Assembly (NCBI RefSeq): GCF_000740895.1
Contig: NC_025263.1
Span: 434,001 to 498,000, forward strand
Direction of reading: 5' to 3'
Source of the DNA: Theileria orientalis strain Shintoku
Taxonomy: Eukaryota > Apicomplexa > Aconoidasida > Piroplasmida > Theileriidae
Length of the DNA: 64,000 bases
Shown: piece by piece, positions 37,018-49,238 of the stretch
How the letters are laid out: each line of letters opens with the position of its first letter
Position numbering within the stretch: position 1 is the stretch's first letter
Notes under the pieces: generated by a model
Seen by the model: the letters and a program-made list of their open reading frames with translations, nothing else
The model's database searches: none
What the model was told of the DNA's origin: nothing
Program-made: the position numbers and the translations under genes

Positions 37018-38383
37018 CTAGTGTCCTACTGTTCTGAATTCAACTCCTGCGTACTTCGCCTTTTCGCCCAGCTCCTCTTCGATGCGCAGCAGCTGGTTGT
37101 ACTTCGCGTTCCTTTCGCTTCTGCAGGGCGCTCCTGTTTTGATCTGGCCTGTTCCCAGTCCCACAACCAGGTCCGCTATGAACGTGTCCTCCGTTTCTCC
37201 TGACCTGTGCGAGACCATCACTCCCCAGTGGTTTTTGTGTGCCAGCAGGCATGCCTCCATTGACTCCGTGACTGATCCAATCTGATTCACTTTGAGCAGC
37301 AGTGCGTTGCACGCCTTCTTTTCCAGCGCAGTTTGTATCCTCTTCGGGTTTGTCACCAGCAGGTCGTCTCCCACTATTTGCACCTTCTCTCCCAGCTTAG
37401 TCGTCAGCTTGTTGTAGTGTTCCCAGTCATCCTGGTCGAAGGGGTCCTCTATTGACACGATTGGGTACTTTTCGCAGAGCTCTGCGTAGTAGTCCACCAT
37501 CTCCTCTCCTGTCTTCAGGACCTCCTTGTCCGACTTGAATCCCAGGTTGTACGCTCCCTTCTCCTTCACGAAGAACTCCGACGCTGCCACGTCCATTCCA
37601 AACTTAACTTTTCCCACGAAGCCTGCCTTTTCCACTGCGTCCACCAGTAGATCCAGTGCCTCTTCTGCCGAGTTAATGTTTGGTGCGAATCCTCCCTCGT
37701 CTCCTACGTTAGTCGCGTCCTGCCCGTACTTCTTCTTCACCACTCCCTTAAGTGTGTGGTACACCTCCGCTCCCATTTGCAGCGCCTCTCTGAACGTGCT
37801 TGCTCCTGTGGGCAGGATCATGAACTCCTGCATTGCCAAGTTGTTTCCCGCATGTGATCCTCCGTTGATTACGTTGAGGCAGGGTAGTGGGAGCACAAAC
37901 TTGTCCGTGGTCTTTCCAGCCAGCTTGGCCAGGTGCACATACAGCGGCTCACTCAGGTGCGCTGCCGCTGCTCTCGCTGCTGCCATCGAAACTACCAGGA
38001 TTGCATTCGCTCCCAGTTTCGACTTACAGTATCCCCATTCGTTCTGCGTTCCGTCCAACTCCTGGACCATCAGGTTGTCCAGGTCCTTCTGTTTTGTTGG
38101 ATCGAGTCCAACGACTGAATTCCGTATGACTGTGTTAACATTTTCTACGGCTTTCAGTACACCCTTCCCCAAATAGCGTTTTTTGTTGCCGTCGCGGAGT
38201 TCAAGGGCCTCGTAGACTCCTGTCGAAGCTCCAGAAGGGCAAGCTGCACGAAACAACCCGTCTTCTGTCAATAGGTCTACCTCAACGGTAGGATTCCCTC
38301 TGGAATCTAAAAATTGATTTTTATAAATTAATCATATACTTACCTAATACTTCACGCGCTTTAAGAGATGTTACACTAACCAT
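37018..38383 (-). CDS. ENO: Enolase
   Basis: Two exons (38344-38383 and 37018-38306) separated by a 37-nt intron encode 442 residues, the usual enolase length. Motifs: [50 protein letters not shown] and [18 protein letters not shown]. Metal ligands (Asp in the FGMDVA strand, Glu in SIEDP, Asp in VGDDLL) and the catalytic Lys of LLKVNQ are present. It converts 2-phosphoglycerate to phosphoenolpyruvate in the cytosol. [13 protein letters not shown] contains the plant-like five-residue insertion (EWGxx) seen in apicomplexan enolases and absent from animal enolases. Codon use is GC-richer than in most neighbours, consistent with high expression. Confidence 0.98.
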
Positions 38384-38703
38384 TTTGATTTATTAAACTA
38401 CGTTTATTGATTGCTTAAAGATCTAATAATATCTGAATAAATGTTTAATGATAAAAAATTATTATATGAGGCTATGGGATGTTTGTTGGAAATAATTGTA
38501 GCTGTGTATTTTATAATTACTCCATATTTAAGATATGTTACATATATAAACATATTTGTTTGATTTAAAATGTTATAAATTATAAATCCTTTGATTTTTA
38601 CTATTTTTAATTTTTAACACTTAATAGTCATTATTCATTAAAAAATTAATTTGTCAACACATTAAATCCATTCATAATTTATTTTTTATACATATATATA
38701 ATT
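38384..38703. promoter_or_regulatory. Divergent promoter region between enolase and SMNDC1 genes
   Basis: 320 bp of AT-rich sequence between two head-to-head start codons. I see no gene. A strongly expressed glycolytic gene and a splicing-factor gene would share it. Confidence 0.4.
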
Positions 38704-39896
38704 ATGGATCAAGCAGAGACTGTAGAAGATCTTCAGGTATTTATTTTGATGAAATTTAATGTTATAGGCAAATTTAGACGAATATAAAAAGCAACTTTCT
38801 TCCGTTGAAGATGCTCTTAAGGATGACCCTGAAAACCAGGAGTTTTTGTCCCTTAAAAGGGATTTAAACGAAGTCATTGTCTTGACAAATGACCTAATTA
38901 AGTATAAACAATCAAATGATGGTACTAACGATATAGCTTAACCGTGCTTTAGAACTCATAAAACAGGGTGTTATACACCTTGAGGATATCAAGGATGTTG
39001 ATATATCAACGTCTATTTTTGTTGGTTAGTTTGGAAAATTAATAGGATTTTTAGGCAGGACGTGTGTAGTACTTTATAATGGCAAACAGAAGTATGGAGA
39101 GGTGGTACAAGTTATGGGCGACCAGGTACGAGTTTATAGTCGATTAATAAGTTTAGCCTACTGATTTGACAATTATCGAATTGCTTGGATCGAGAGAAAA
39201 GTGTAGCCTCGCCCTCAAAGATTTGAGGCTTCTGGAGCCACCACTACCTGTACAGTGTAAACCAGGATCTCTGGTACAAGCATTATATGCAGATGACGGG
39301 TAACGACATAATCCATAACATGTTTTTAGTCGTTGGTACGACTGTATAATTAATCGCCAAACTGAAAAGGGATATGTTGTAACATATAAGGACTACAATA
39401 CCTCAGAAGAGGTCAAGAGAGATAGAGTAGGTAGTTATAGTTCACACATTTCTGTAGATAAGACTGAAGATAAGAAATGAGATTAAAACAACGGATGTTA
39501 AAGAAATTGTAACGCCTGCTGGGTACGTGATACCAGAGAACTTGATAATTAAAAAGACCGATAACGAGAAGGAGAAGCTGCGGAAGAGGAAGTTGGTCCA
39601 GAGCCTGAAAAAGCAGCAGAAAACCATGAAAGAGCACGAAGACTCATATAAAAGAGCCAGTAATTGGAGAAAATTTCAAAAGAAGGTAACACATTTATAC
39701 ATTGATCCATGATATGTTTTATTAATCGCTATTATAGTCTGGCATGAAGAATAAGGCAGGATACATGACCGGGAAAAGGGACACATCGATATTCAACACG
39801 GATGAACCTGCATCGAATGTGTCAGGAATTGATCAAAATGTGTATAATAGCTTTATTCCGAGGAAGAAGTTTGATTACACATCAGAAATGTTCTGA
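38704..39896 (+). CDS. SMNDC1: Survival-motor-neuron-related splicing factor 30 (SPF30/SMNDC1)
   Basis: Eight or so short exons give about 270 residues. The N-terminal helix pair (LQANLDEYKKQLSSVEDAL, then PENQEFLSLKRDLNEVIVLT) is characteristic of SPF30. A Tudor domain follows (GSLVQALYADDGRWYDCIIN, then KGYVVTYKDYNTSEEV) with the aromatic residues expected of a dimethylarginine cage. The C-terminus is basic and coiled (KEKLRKRKLVQSLKKQQK) and ends SFIPRKKFDYTSEMF. The protein acts in U4/U6.U5 tri-snRNP recruitment. The next gene starts 66 bp downstream on the same strand. The window also holds SART1, another tri-snRNP factor. Confidence 0.88.
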
Positions 39897-39962
39897 TTGT
39901 AGTGCATATCGCAATGACATAATTTTATTGTTTAATTTGTATATTTTTGTATTATACTGGTT

Positions 39963-42178
39963 ATGGTTGAGTTTGAATACGAAAACGTTCAGTTGGATGG
40001 TGTTGATGGCACTTGTGTTTTGAATGATTTTGACTTGCTCTTCAGTGTTTCAAATTCAGTTTATAAATGGTCGCTTTCAAACTGGACCCGGTCAGAAAAA
40101 TCTAAAAAAACAGCAAAAGTTAGACTGACCTTTAAGGAATCTTCGGTTAGACTATCTCCAGGTATCTGCAACTATTTGTACACACTATTATGTTTTGTAG
40201 AATCCTCGGATTTCGATTCGCTAATAAAGCCAATTATCATCGTCGATTTTAACGAAAACAGGGATAAGCTAGAGCAGTTTTGCGATTTCATAGCAAATGT
40301 CTCCAATAAATCGAGGAAGGTTACGTATGAAGCGCAGTCGCCACAGGAAGGTTTGGGATCTCAGTCAAATGACTTCTCAAGTCAAATTTCAACGTTTGAA
40401 AAGATCGTGGCAGATGAAATAGACCAGTCGAAGAGGGTTCTGTTAAATTCAAGCGTACACCTTTCAACTTTGTATAACACGTTGATATCGCCGGTCAGTG
40501 ACTACCATGGTTACATTACGCCCAAGGACTTCTGGGACCATCATAAGCTTGAACTCACGTCTAAATTTGTTCAGCCACTAGGTATGAGAGTGTTTGTGAT
40601 AAATGTGTGTAGCAAGGTCTAATTTGGAAGGATTTGTCGCAGTTCCCCCTGCCAGTACAGTCGTTAACTCGCAGAACGTGTATAACTACACGCCGGAATT
40701 GGTGGAAGCGCTTCTGACCGAGGACGAAACGATTCGCCATTTGCACAAAAAACTGGTTGTGGAAAAGAATTTCCCCGAGGAGAACTTTTGGAAGAGGATG
40801 CTTCAGTCACGCTACTTTTACAACCTCATCGGAGAAAAGGTACCGGAGAACCAAATAGTGTACGACGACATAAAGGGGATACCCATTAAGAGGACGCTGA
40901 AAAGAGTGGACACGAATGAAGTGTTAACCAGCTCAGATCTCTCAAGTGAGCTTATTACGTTCCTCGACTCGAAGAAGAGTACGTTTACACTCTAATAATA
41001 CAACTGTTGCTTTAGCTAAGAGGAATAACAAGTTCCTCAACATAAAGCATAAATTTGGAAAGACCTTTAAGCCAGATGATACCAGAGAGTTGCTGGTTCA
41101 GAGGTTCAACCGTCACTCGTACAATATAATCAGAGATTCGCAGTCCAACGTCTCTGATTTCAGCAATTCGGCGAACAATGGAGCGGATTCCAATTCACTT
41201 GAATCTGAGGGTATCATGAAATTAACGTATTTAATAACATGAGCGATATAGTTAAATAATGATTGATTCTGTTACTAATGATTGGTTGTAGTCGAAAAAC
41301 ATCGCAAAATTAAACTGTTGGACGTTTCAGAAAAGGATTTACAGGTGCCCATTCACACTCGTGTTTGTAATGTTACTTTTAGGAAAAGGACCGGCAGGAA
41401 TTAATCAGTAACCTCTGTATAATAACTTCTCTGTCTATGCCCGGTCAGACGCAACAGCAGGCGAAGCACCTTGTGAAGTCCGAATCGACTGAATCCGTGA
41501 ACAAGATACAGTTTAAAATTCGCCAGTCTAGTTTAACTGAGGCTGCAAGATGGGTCAACGACCTGAGGCATTTTGATGTGTCAAAATATTTGAGCGTTCG
41601 TTCACTGTTTTATTTAGAAGCTTAGCTTAGTTTATTCTAACCGCAATGTAGGATTATAAAAACGACGATTTGGTCAACAGGAGAATGTTTGTCCTTAATA
41701 CTAAGCTGTGTCAATCTGAGAAGTTGATGCAATTGGCACAATGTATGTTCTCAATTACCAGTGTTGTAGCTCAGCCAGACTTATGTGCACTCACTATGTT
41801 TCATTTAATTATTCCATATTATGATATTATATTAAATTATATCATGGGTTTTTAGTCGATTATGACCCTAGTACTGTCAATCGCATGAAGGAGATTCAGA
41901 AGGAGATTGTCGAGATTTTACAAATCTACTATCGGACTCTGATGCCCGAGGAGGATAAGAGGGGCCGGCTTTTGACTGTACTGCGGAGCATTAAGCAGAA
42001 GATAGAATCCATGAACGTTAGTCTGTTTCCCAATTATGTCCCTTAGGATGCTGGCATTTCTTCACACACTGCCAAGGCTCTACAGTCGAGTCTTCTTGAT
42101 CAGATCACTGCTGTAGAGGCCTACGACATGAAGCTCAGATCTTATTTGTCAAGCCTAAGGTCTCAAAGGGCCAAGTGA
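39963..42178 (+). CDS. TFIIH core subunit p62/Tfb1
   Basis: Seven or more exons, about 620 residues. An N-terminal PH-like region (strands around FDLLFSVSNSVYKWSL) is followed by two BSD modules: ITPKDFWDHHKLELTSKF, and DETIRHLHKKLVVEKNFPEE leading to NFWKRMLQSRYFYNLIGE. FWxxxLxSxYF is the BSD signature. The C-terminus ends in a helical tail (KLRSYLSSLRSQRAK). p62 anchors the TFIIH core used in transcription initiation and nucleotide excision repair. Some small exons in the second half were placed only by frame and splice consensus, so the region 41240-42050 is the least certain. Confidence 0.78.
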
Positions 42179-42328
42179 CATTCAAGTTCTTATTTTTTAC
42201 ATACACATACATAGATATCTTCATGTAACTGCCTATGTGTGCTTGTGTGTAATTGTATATTTTGGCATTTCTGTGTGCACCTATGTATGAATGGTTGTAT
42301 GTGTGTGGACGTTGTTGACAGCATTTTA

Positions 42329-44662
42329 CTAATTGTTATTTCTGTTTCCGGTTAATACCAAGTGCGTCGTCTCTTCTTTGGCCTGATGACTAAACAATGC
42401 CTTCATTGTTGGCAGGCCCTCAACTGGGTTTTGACGAGCTAGCCGTTCTAAAAAAACAATTAAACACTTGAACAGTTTTTAATAGCAAGTCTCACAATAT
42501 ACTAATTTATACTCTACATTGATACTTATAACTGTAACTACATCTTATGACAATTTATCTATATATGTTTACTTATCTGCCTATAGAATATGGTCATGAT
42601 CTATGTTTATTTGTTACCTCTTTCCATTCTTCTGACTTTCCTTTCTATTTTATTCATACTTGGCTTTTTACCATGGAAGATCCATGATATGTGTCGAAAG
42701 GCTTCTTTCGGCGTCTACATATTATTTTTAAAAAATATTTAATGTCTAAACGTACCATTTCATTTCCATATGAGTCTAAATAGTTAAGTTGGACTTCCTT
42801 TGAACGCGCATCTGCCTTCTTCTCTATAAAGTCTCCCCTTTGTTTAATATACGATAATGCAGCTGAGATTCCATCGCCCAGCGGTACCTCCTATATCAAT
42901 AATTAGTATGTTTAATGATTAGTTGCCATGTTTGTTCATTAACAGATTTGTAATTTACACCGTTAACTAATTAACTAGTCAACTAATTGATAGAGTAGTT
43001 GTTTAAATAATTAATACCGCTAGTGTATTTGGATCCTCGTCTTTAACTTCGTGATCACCAGTACTTAAATTATATTTAGGCTCTGATTCCTGATCCATTA
43101 TTTTTTCCATTGGCGTCTTAACAACGTTAATAAACTCGGTCGTTGCTGTGATTTCAATGGCTTTGCCTAAATATTTATGTGTTTATACGTTTATTTATGT
43201 TTGTAAGTGTAAAAAGCATTTGTGTGTTTTCATAGATGTTTATATTTGTGTGTGTATGTGTCTAAGTAAACGTGTGTGCTTCCAATGTACTATAACCTTT
43301 TCACTTACCCTCATTCGTTGTATCTAATTCCACATACGGCTTTACGTCCGTTGTGTCTTCTGATTTTACTTCTTTGATCTTAACTCTTCTGCGATGACTA
43401 AATATTTGTTATAAATATTTGTTATAAATATTTGTTAGAATGTTTCAATTATATATTTATATAAAATTTATATATATAATCAATAGGTATTAGTAGTATC
43501 AATAATTATTAACTGTCACCATTATAAAATCGATTTAATCTAATATAAATATTTAATACTGACTATGTTCTTACTTTGATATTTTGTTGTATAGTTGATC
43601 GTCATCGTCGTCATCCACTGTTGCTATGTCCTTCTTAATCTTCGTCGGTACAATATTCGATAGATCAAACTCCACAACGTCTTCCTTTGTAAATATTTTG
43701 TCCCAGTTCATCTGCTTTGTCTTCCTTTTTAGTTTATTTTTCTTTTGTGACAATGTCATAAATATATCAGTTTCATCAACTAAATCATTTTTACTTTTAC
43801 TTTTACTAATTGTTTCATATGTTTTATTTTCGTCTTCTAACTCTCTTTCTATATTTTCCTGCTCATTGATTTTAATAAAGAAGCCGTCATCTTCGTTTGC
43901 CAGTGAAGTCAACTTCAACCCTTGTGTTTCCTTTATTTTATCATCGTAGTGTTTTAGGAATCCTGTATTAAGCCCATCGTCCTCTTCGTATGGCACATAA
44001 TTCCCGTACTGATTTCTCATCTTCTGTTCCATCTTCTTTTTATCCTTTTTCATATCTACCAACTCCACGTTTTCAAGGAAGTCCAAATCCGAGATTCCTG
44101 CCGCTTCTGCTTCTAACACACCAACATCTTTCAATGTCAACGTAACTCCGTCTCCCTTTACCAGGTCTAGTTCATTAATTTTATGCAGCACTTTAATTTT
44201 TGATGAGTCTCCTTTATCTTTAGTATCTTTCGATTTTAACCCACTCCTCTGGTCTCCATCTTTTTTATTTGTTTCCTCCTCTTCATCGCTGTAAGTAACT
44301 TCATTTTCTGCCTGGGTTATTGTTCTTTTTGACACACTACCCATCTTTTTGGACCACGTTAGTAAATCTAATGTATCAACTTCTTCTGTTTCATTTGCGT
44401 ATTTTTTACGTTTGTTCGATATTGACTCTCCTTTCCTTATAGAGTCTGCGATACTCCCTCCCTTTATGAGGGATTCTCTGGCTCTACGCCTTCTAACTTC
44501 ATTTAACCGTTCTATAACCTCCTCCGTGTCTTGGCCAGTGTTTTCAGGCTCCTTTTTTGTTTCCGGAGTCGATGTTATTAGAGGTTTTAATCCAAGTTTT
44601 GCTCTAAGTTCATTTGTTTGGTCAACGGTAAATGATGTGATTGAATCATCATCCGTTGGCAT
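42329..44662 (-). CDS. U4/U6.U5 tri-snRNP-associated protein SART1/Snu66
   Basis: A long first exon (363 residues) and several small 3' exons. N-terminal VDQTNELRAKLGLKPL is the Snu66 hallmark (TNxLRxKLGLKPL). LTLKDVGVLEAEAAG and LENVELVDMKKDKK follow. The C-terminal exons carry PLGDGISAALSYIKQRGDF, KEVQLNYLDSYGNEMTPKEA, FRHISWIFHGKKPSM and a final THLVLTGNRNNN, all matching SART1. The protein joins the tri-snRNP to the spliceosome. An acidic Asp run ends exon 1. It converges with the TFIIH gene across 150 bp. Confidence 0.9.
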
Positions 44663-45044
44663 GGTGATAAATTAAATTTTATTATCAAAACACAAATAAA
44701 AGTATACACCCTTTATAATTAATATTATATTAAAAATACTTATTAGTATTATATTGTATAAAGTAGGAAGAATTAACACATAAAAAAGAAGATTTATATC
44801 AAATCAAAACTATATTTTAAAATTTGTAATATATGTAAGTTAATCTAATATTGTATTCGATTGTAAATTAGTTGTTTTTAAGATAAAATATTGGATCATA
44901 TAAATCTATATTAAAAATAATTATAATGATGACCCAACAGGGGAATTCTATTACATTTTATCATTTATTTTTATTTTATATTTTTTATTTATTCATATCC
45001 AATCACCATTTATATAATGATATTTTGAAATATAATGTAGTAAA
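44663..45044. promoter_or_regulatory. Divergent AT-rich intergenic region
   Basis: 382 bp between SART1 and the next plus-strand gene, head to head. AT-rich, no open frame, no recognisable motif. Confidence 0.35.
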
Positions 45045-46200
45045 ATGCTTGGATCTTCTGAAAGTTCAAAAAAGAATTTGGAATCAACTGGTCTTTTGAA
45101 TAAAAAAACCCAAAATAAGGATAATGATAAGCAAGAGCCTATGGGTGACAAAGGTTTAGTGGAAAAGTTCAATTTGGAATCCTTGGCAGAAAAACTTGGC
45201 AACATTTCTGTTAAGCCTACACCCAGTTTTGATGATGAGAAATGGTCAAAGATCTGTAAAATAACGAAAAACCTTCTAACTGCAAATGCGAAAAAGTATA
45301 CAGAAGCTTCCGTTGAGAATACACTATCTACTTTGGACCCCGTCGTTTTATCAGATAACCTGAAATTGCCTAATGAATTTAGTGTTTCTGACCAGAAGAC
45401 GTCGTTCCCTCTGTGGAACACAAACACTCTAGAATTTATTTCTCTTGCATCTCTAAACAGGCCCTCTAAATTCACATTTTGCTTTAAGATGGTAGATTCT
45501 ATTCAAACTAGGCCCAAATATGTTGACACTACACATACGAAGCATAAGATTGTTAATAAGGTTACACCGATAACAATCCAGGGGAAACAGTTAAAATACG
45601 ATTCTACGTACGTTTTTTAGTTTTCAAATGCTTCAGGCAACTTATATCTCTAATTCAAAAGACCCAAAGGCAAAACGTGTCCGAGAAGATGAACACAACT
45701 GAGCATAAGGGAAGAGTATTGGAAAAGTTTAACTTGAAGACTGAAGTAAAAATTCCCCCGAACTGGGACAAGAAGGTCGGCTATGATCACAACAAGTGGG
45801 ATAATCCAAGTTACAATAGTCGGAGCATATTCTCACTAGGCCCCCTCGAGGAGAGAAAAGGTACTTTTGAAGACACACACTTGCCCTTAGCATCCAAAGG
45901 AAATTCTGAATTGCAGTCGGCTACCGGTGCTTTGAAGAATCTCTCGTGTTTGGTTCAGGACTTTCAGGTCGGAAAGAAATCTCAAGCTGAGGGAAGTGGA
46001 GACGACTTGAGCAATTTAAACATAAGTGACATAAACAATTTTGCATTCGTGGACGAAGACGTCGATGTAGGTAGTCCTTGAAGTAATTTTTATGTAGGAT
46101 TCCTTAAAGTGCTCGAAGTTTAGCAAGTTCTTCAAGGTTTTGAAGGATCAACAGGTTTGTAGGTTAACTCCATATTTGTGATTAGGATAATCCACATTAA
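45045..46200 (+). CDS. Unknown protein, possibly an eIF4E-interacting/4E-T-like factor
   Basis: I do not recognise this protein with confidence. Exon 1 runs to about 45613 and is joined to a second exon (from about 45645) by an intron of about 31 nt. A third and fourth mini-exon then follow (46098-46154, 46186-46200), adding CSKFSKFFKVLKDQQ and a short end. If those introns are retained the protein stops at 46081. About 350 residues, hydrophilic, with two copies of an EKFNL motif (VEKFNLESLAEKL; LEKFNLKTEVKIPP). The C-terminal SKFSKFF resembles the SRFSRWF motif of 4E-T-type proteins, but this is a short match. There is no membrane helix. Confidence 0.45.
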
Positions 46201-46328
46201 CATAAGAAATAATTTGATTTTCGTCATTTTATTTGTTAAATAGTATGTGTGATTGAATGAGTGTGTTACTTGTAACGTTTTAGTAAGATTCCACGTTTAC
46301 TCAGTGTATAATAATTTTAATTTAAAGG

Positions 46329-48320
46329 ATGTATTTTATGGTACAGTTTTTTCTTATAATTGTAACAAATATTATCTTTATTAATATTGGAGTTTTTGGA
46401 GCAGATTATGAAGGTACTTTTATTATTAAGTATGATAATGTGTTGGTGTAGAATCTCAACGGAATTTAATTCTGAGGAAGGCGTTACACATTAGGTATTA
46501 ACATGAAATAATAAAAAAAAATGTGTTAGATATGGATCTGAAACTAGAAAATCTGACCCTTATTCAGCAATTCCTTTGTTTGAGATGGTAATGTTTGGTA
46601 TATAATAATTTTATGTAGCTCTCTGACTCACACAATGATAAAATCGCAATCGAATCACTATATCAACTAGGGAACATATATCTTTTTGGTTTGTTGAATC
46701 ACATTTTAGGAAATTTATAGGTTACAGGAGGTATTGGATGCACAGATATGACGTCGCTAGGGCTACGGAGTATTATTCTAGGTCAGCCGAAATGGGCCAT
46801 CCTTTATCGCAATATATGATGGCATTTTTATTCTCATTCGATGTCAAAAATGGTCCAGGATTAGACAAGCATAGAGCTTTGAAGTATCTGGAGGATTCTG
46901 CCAAGGGTAAATACACACCTGCACTGTTGGCACTAGCGTACCACTATCTGTACCATCCAACCTCGCCAGATGTAAAATATGCAATTAAACTATATAAACA
47001 GGTTATAAAGGATGATGCGTCATTTTACTCTAAAACTATCTTTGCCATAGATGATCTGAAGGTGTCTAAGACTAACATTGATAAATACAAGGAGGTTTAT
47101 AAGGAATATTTGAGTGAAATGGAGTATCAAAATAAAAAGAAATCTCAAAGGCAACCTGGTACAAATGACCCTGATTATGATAAAAAACGAGGTTGTGGAA
47201 GCTGTAAATCTGGCCCCAAACCGCCTACTGAGACTATGAACAAAGTCCAGAAACTTATGAATAAGCATGAGAACAGTCCAGAAAACCTTGCGCCATACCT
47301 TATAGAACTCGCATTGATGTATATTAATGGGATAGATTTGCCTAAAAACTATGAAAACGCCGTAAAGTTGCTCGAGAAGGCTGTTTCTCTTGGGAGTGCT
47401 GAGGCTGCCAATATTTTGGGTAATATTTTCATGTTTGGGCTTGACGATCCGGATCAGGGGAGTCCAATTCCTGTGAATCGTCAAATGGCCCTAAAGTACT
47501 TTAAAATGTCGGCATTAGATTACAACCCAGAATCCCTGTATTTTTTGGCCGAGTTGGTCGCATCGGAAGCCTTGGCCAAGGGCACTTCGTACTTTTACTC
47601 GCAGCTGGAGTACAGCTATAAGCTCTACAGGCTGTCAGCAGACTACGGGTACCCGGCTGCATATTTAAGGTGCGCTCAGATGCTGGAGGAGGGGCTTGGA
47701 GTTCAGCATGACTTAGAAAGGGCAGTTCTAAACTACAAAACACTAGCTGAGCACTTTTACCACAACAGCAGCCAATACGACGGCACCTTTCACTGTGTTA
47801 TGGAAGGACATTTTCATGAAGCAACTATATTCAGTTACTTGTCGGCATTCTCGGGAATACAAGTAAGTTGACATTTGCCTATGCCACTCATATTGATGCA
47901 TTTCTTTAGACTGGTCAATGGAACGCCGCAATGCTATTGAAGGATAAAAAATGTGGAATTTTCAACAAGAGCGACTTCAAAACTCACCTTAGTAACGCGC
48001 TTTTACAGGGAGAGACTGATGCACTTTACCACTTGGCAAAAATAGCTGAAACGGATGGAAAGGGGCCACTTTCGCAGGAGCTGTATCTAAACGGATTTAA
48101 TTCAGGAGATATGAGGTGCATTGATCCTTTAATTAAAGCGTATTCTAAGACTAATGTGAATAAGGCCATTGGCCTGGTCGAATATAAAATGTACAGAGAT
48201 GCCATTGATCTGAATAACGGTAACCAACCATTGGTCACAAACTATTATAATAAGATGTCCTCCAAAAGAACCTTGGCTTTTCTTAAAATGAAGAGACTGC
48301 TGTATAATATGTTTAGTTAA
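46329..48320 (+). CDS. Sel1-repeat protein, HRD3/SEL1L-like ER-associated degradation factor
   Basis: An N-terminal signal peptide (MYFMVQFFLIIVTNIIFINI, cleavage likely near GVFGA) leads into many Sel1-like repeats: RATEYYSRSAEMGHPLSQYM, HRALKYLEDSAKGKYTPALL, NAVKLLEKAVSLGSAEAANI, YSYKLYRLSADYGYPAAYLR and ALLQGETDALYHLAKI. About six exons, roughly 580 residues. Repeat number, spacing and lumenal entry fit HRD3/SEL1L, the partner of the HRD1 ubiquitin ligase that selects misfolded ER glycoproteins. A small Cys/Gly linker (KRGCGSCKSGPKPP) sits between repeat blocks. No C-terminal membrane anchor follows the last repeat, unlike yeast Hrd3, so the protein should be soluble in the lumen. Confidence 0.75.
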
Positions 48321-48434
48321 TCTATCCATAATTTAGTTTAATTACACTTATTCACACCCTTTTATTATACATATGTATATACTTGTATTTATGTGTTGTG
48401 TGTGTACACATACATGTGATCAATATATTACACG

Positions 48435-49238
48435 TCAGCTTTCTTTAAGGCCTGTTTCTAGCTCACTCGGGGCATAAATGTAGTTTGATGAACAGTATTT
48501 TATCAGTTCTTGGTCGTTTTTAAGATGAGATGAATTACCTTCTTCAGGGTAATCTGACTTATCAATTAAGTTATCCGGTTCTACTTCATTATTGTAAGTG
48601 TGTGAAGTTTTGGGCTCAACAAGTCCTTTGAACGACTCGGAAGGATCTCCGTATAGGCTTGTGGACAGTTTATAAAAGGGGAACTTCAGAAGCCCGTATA
48701 AGTCTCTCGACTTTTGGATATCTTGATGCTTAAATGGGAATTGAATCATATGATTTCTCAACACAGATGGAAAGTATGGCTTAGGAACATTATCCTTATC
48801 ACTGTTTATTCTTTCTATCATCCATTTTACCGATGGATTTGCGTTAATGATGTCCTAAATAGAATATGAATGTGCATATCTAACCTTTACTGATGGAAGA
48901 TCTAGAATTTCTTGGGACACACAATTTATTTGTGAATTTACGTAGTCGGAATGTGAATTATAGTCCCTTGGTAGCTTATTTATGATTGAATTTGCCCATA
49001 GTGAGACGAAGTCGTTGAACGGTTTTGTTCTAAGTATGCGGCATTCCTCCTGGCCCATACCACCAAACCTAGATAATATTCTAGATTTAATTTGCAGTTT
49101 TAACATATTATGAAACAATGTGCGATGAGAATCGCTTTTAAAGGCGAACATGTCTGTACTCAATATATAATGTGTAAGAGATGAAAATATTGAGTATAAT
49201 AAAAATTTGTTGAAAGAAGATATATATTTGTAAAACAA
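48435..49238 (-). CDS. Unknown protein, two exons
   Basis: I do not recognise this protein. Exon 1 ends at a 30-nt intron near 48870, then SVKWMIERINSDKDNVPKPY begins exon 2. The core of exon 1 (KLQIKSRILSRFGGMGQEEC, then RTKPFNDFVSLWANSIINK) looks like a compact folded domain; the C-terminal half is hydrophilic and acidic. The N-terminal 30 residues (MFYKYISSFNKFLLYSIFSS) are hydrophobic and could be a targeting segment, or the true start may be the internal Met at 49151. Size is about 260 residues, or 230 from the inner start. Confidence 0.55.

Noticed and set aside
37526..38176. 216-residue plus-strand frame opposite enolase
   Set aside because: Antisense shadow of a highly conserved enzyme with high GC third positions.
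38704..44662. Splicing-factor cluster as an operon
   Set aside because: SMNDC1 and SART1 are on different strands with an unrelated gene between them; adjacency is probably chance.
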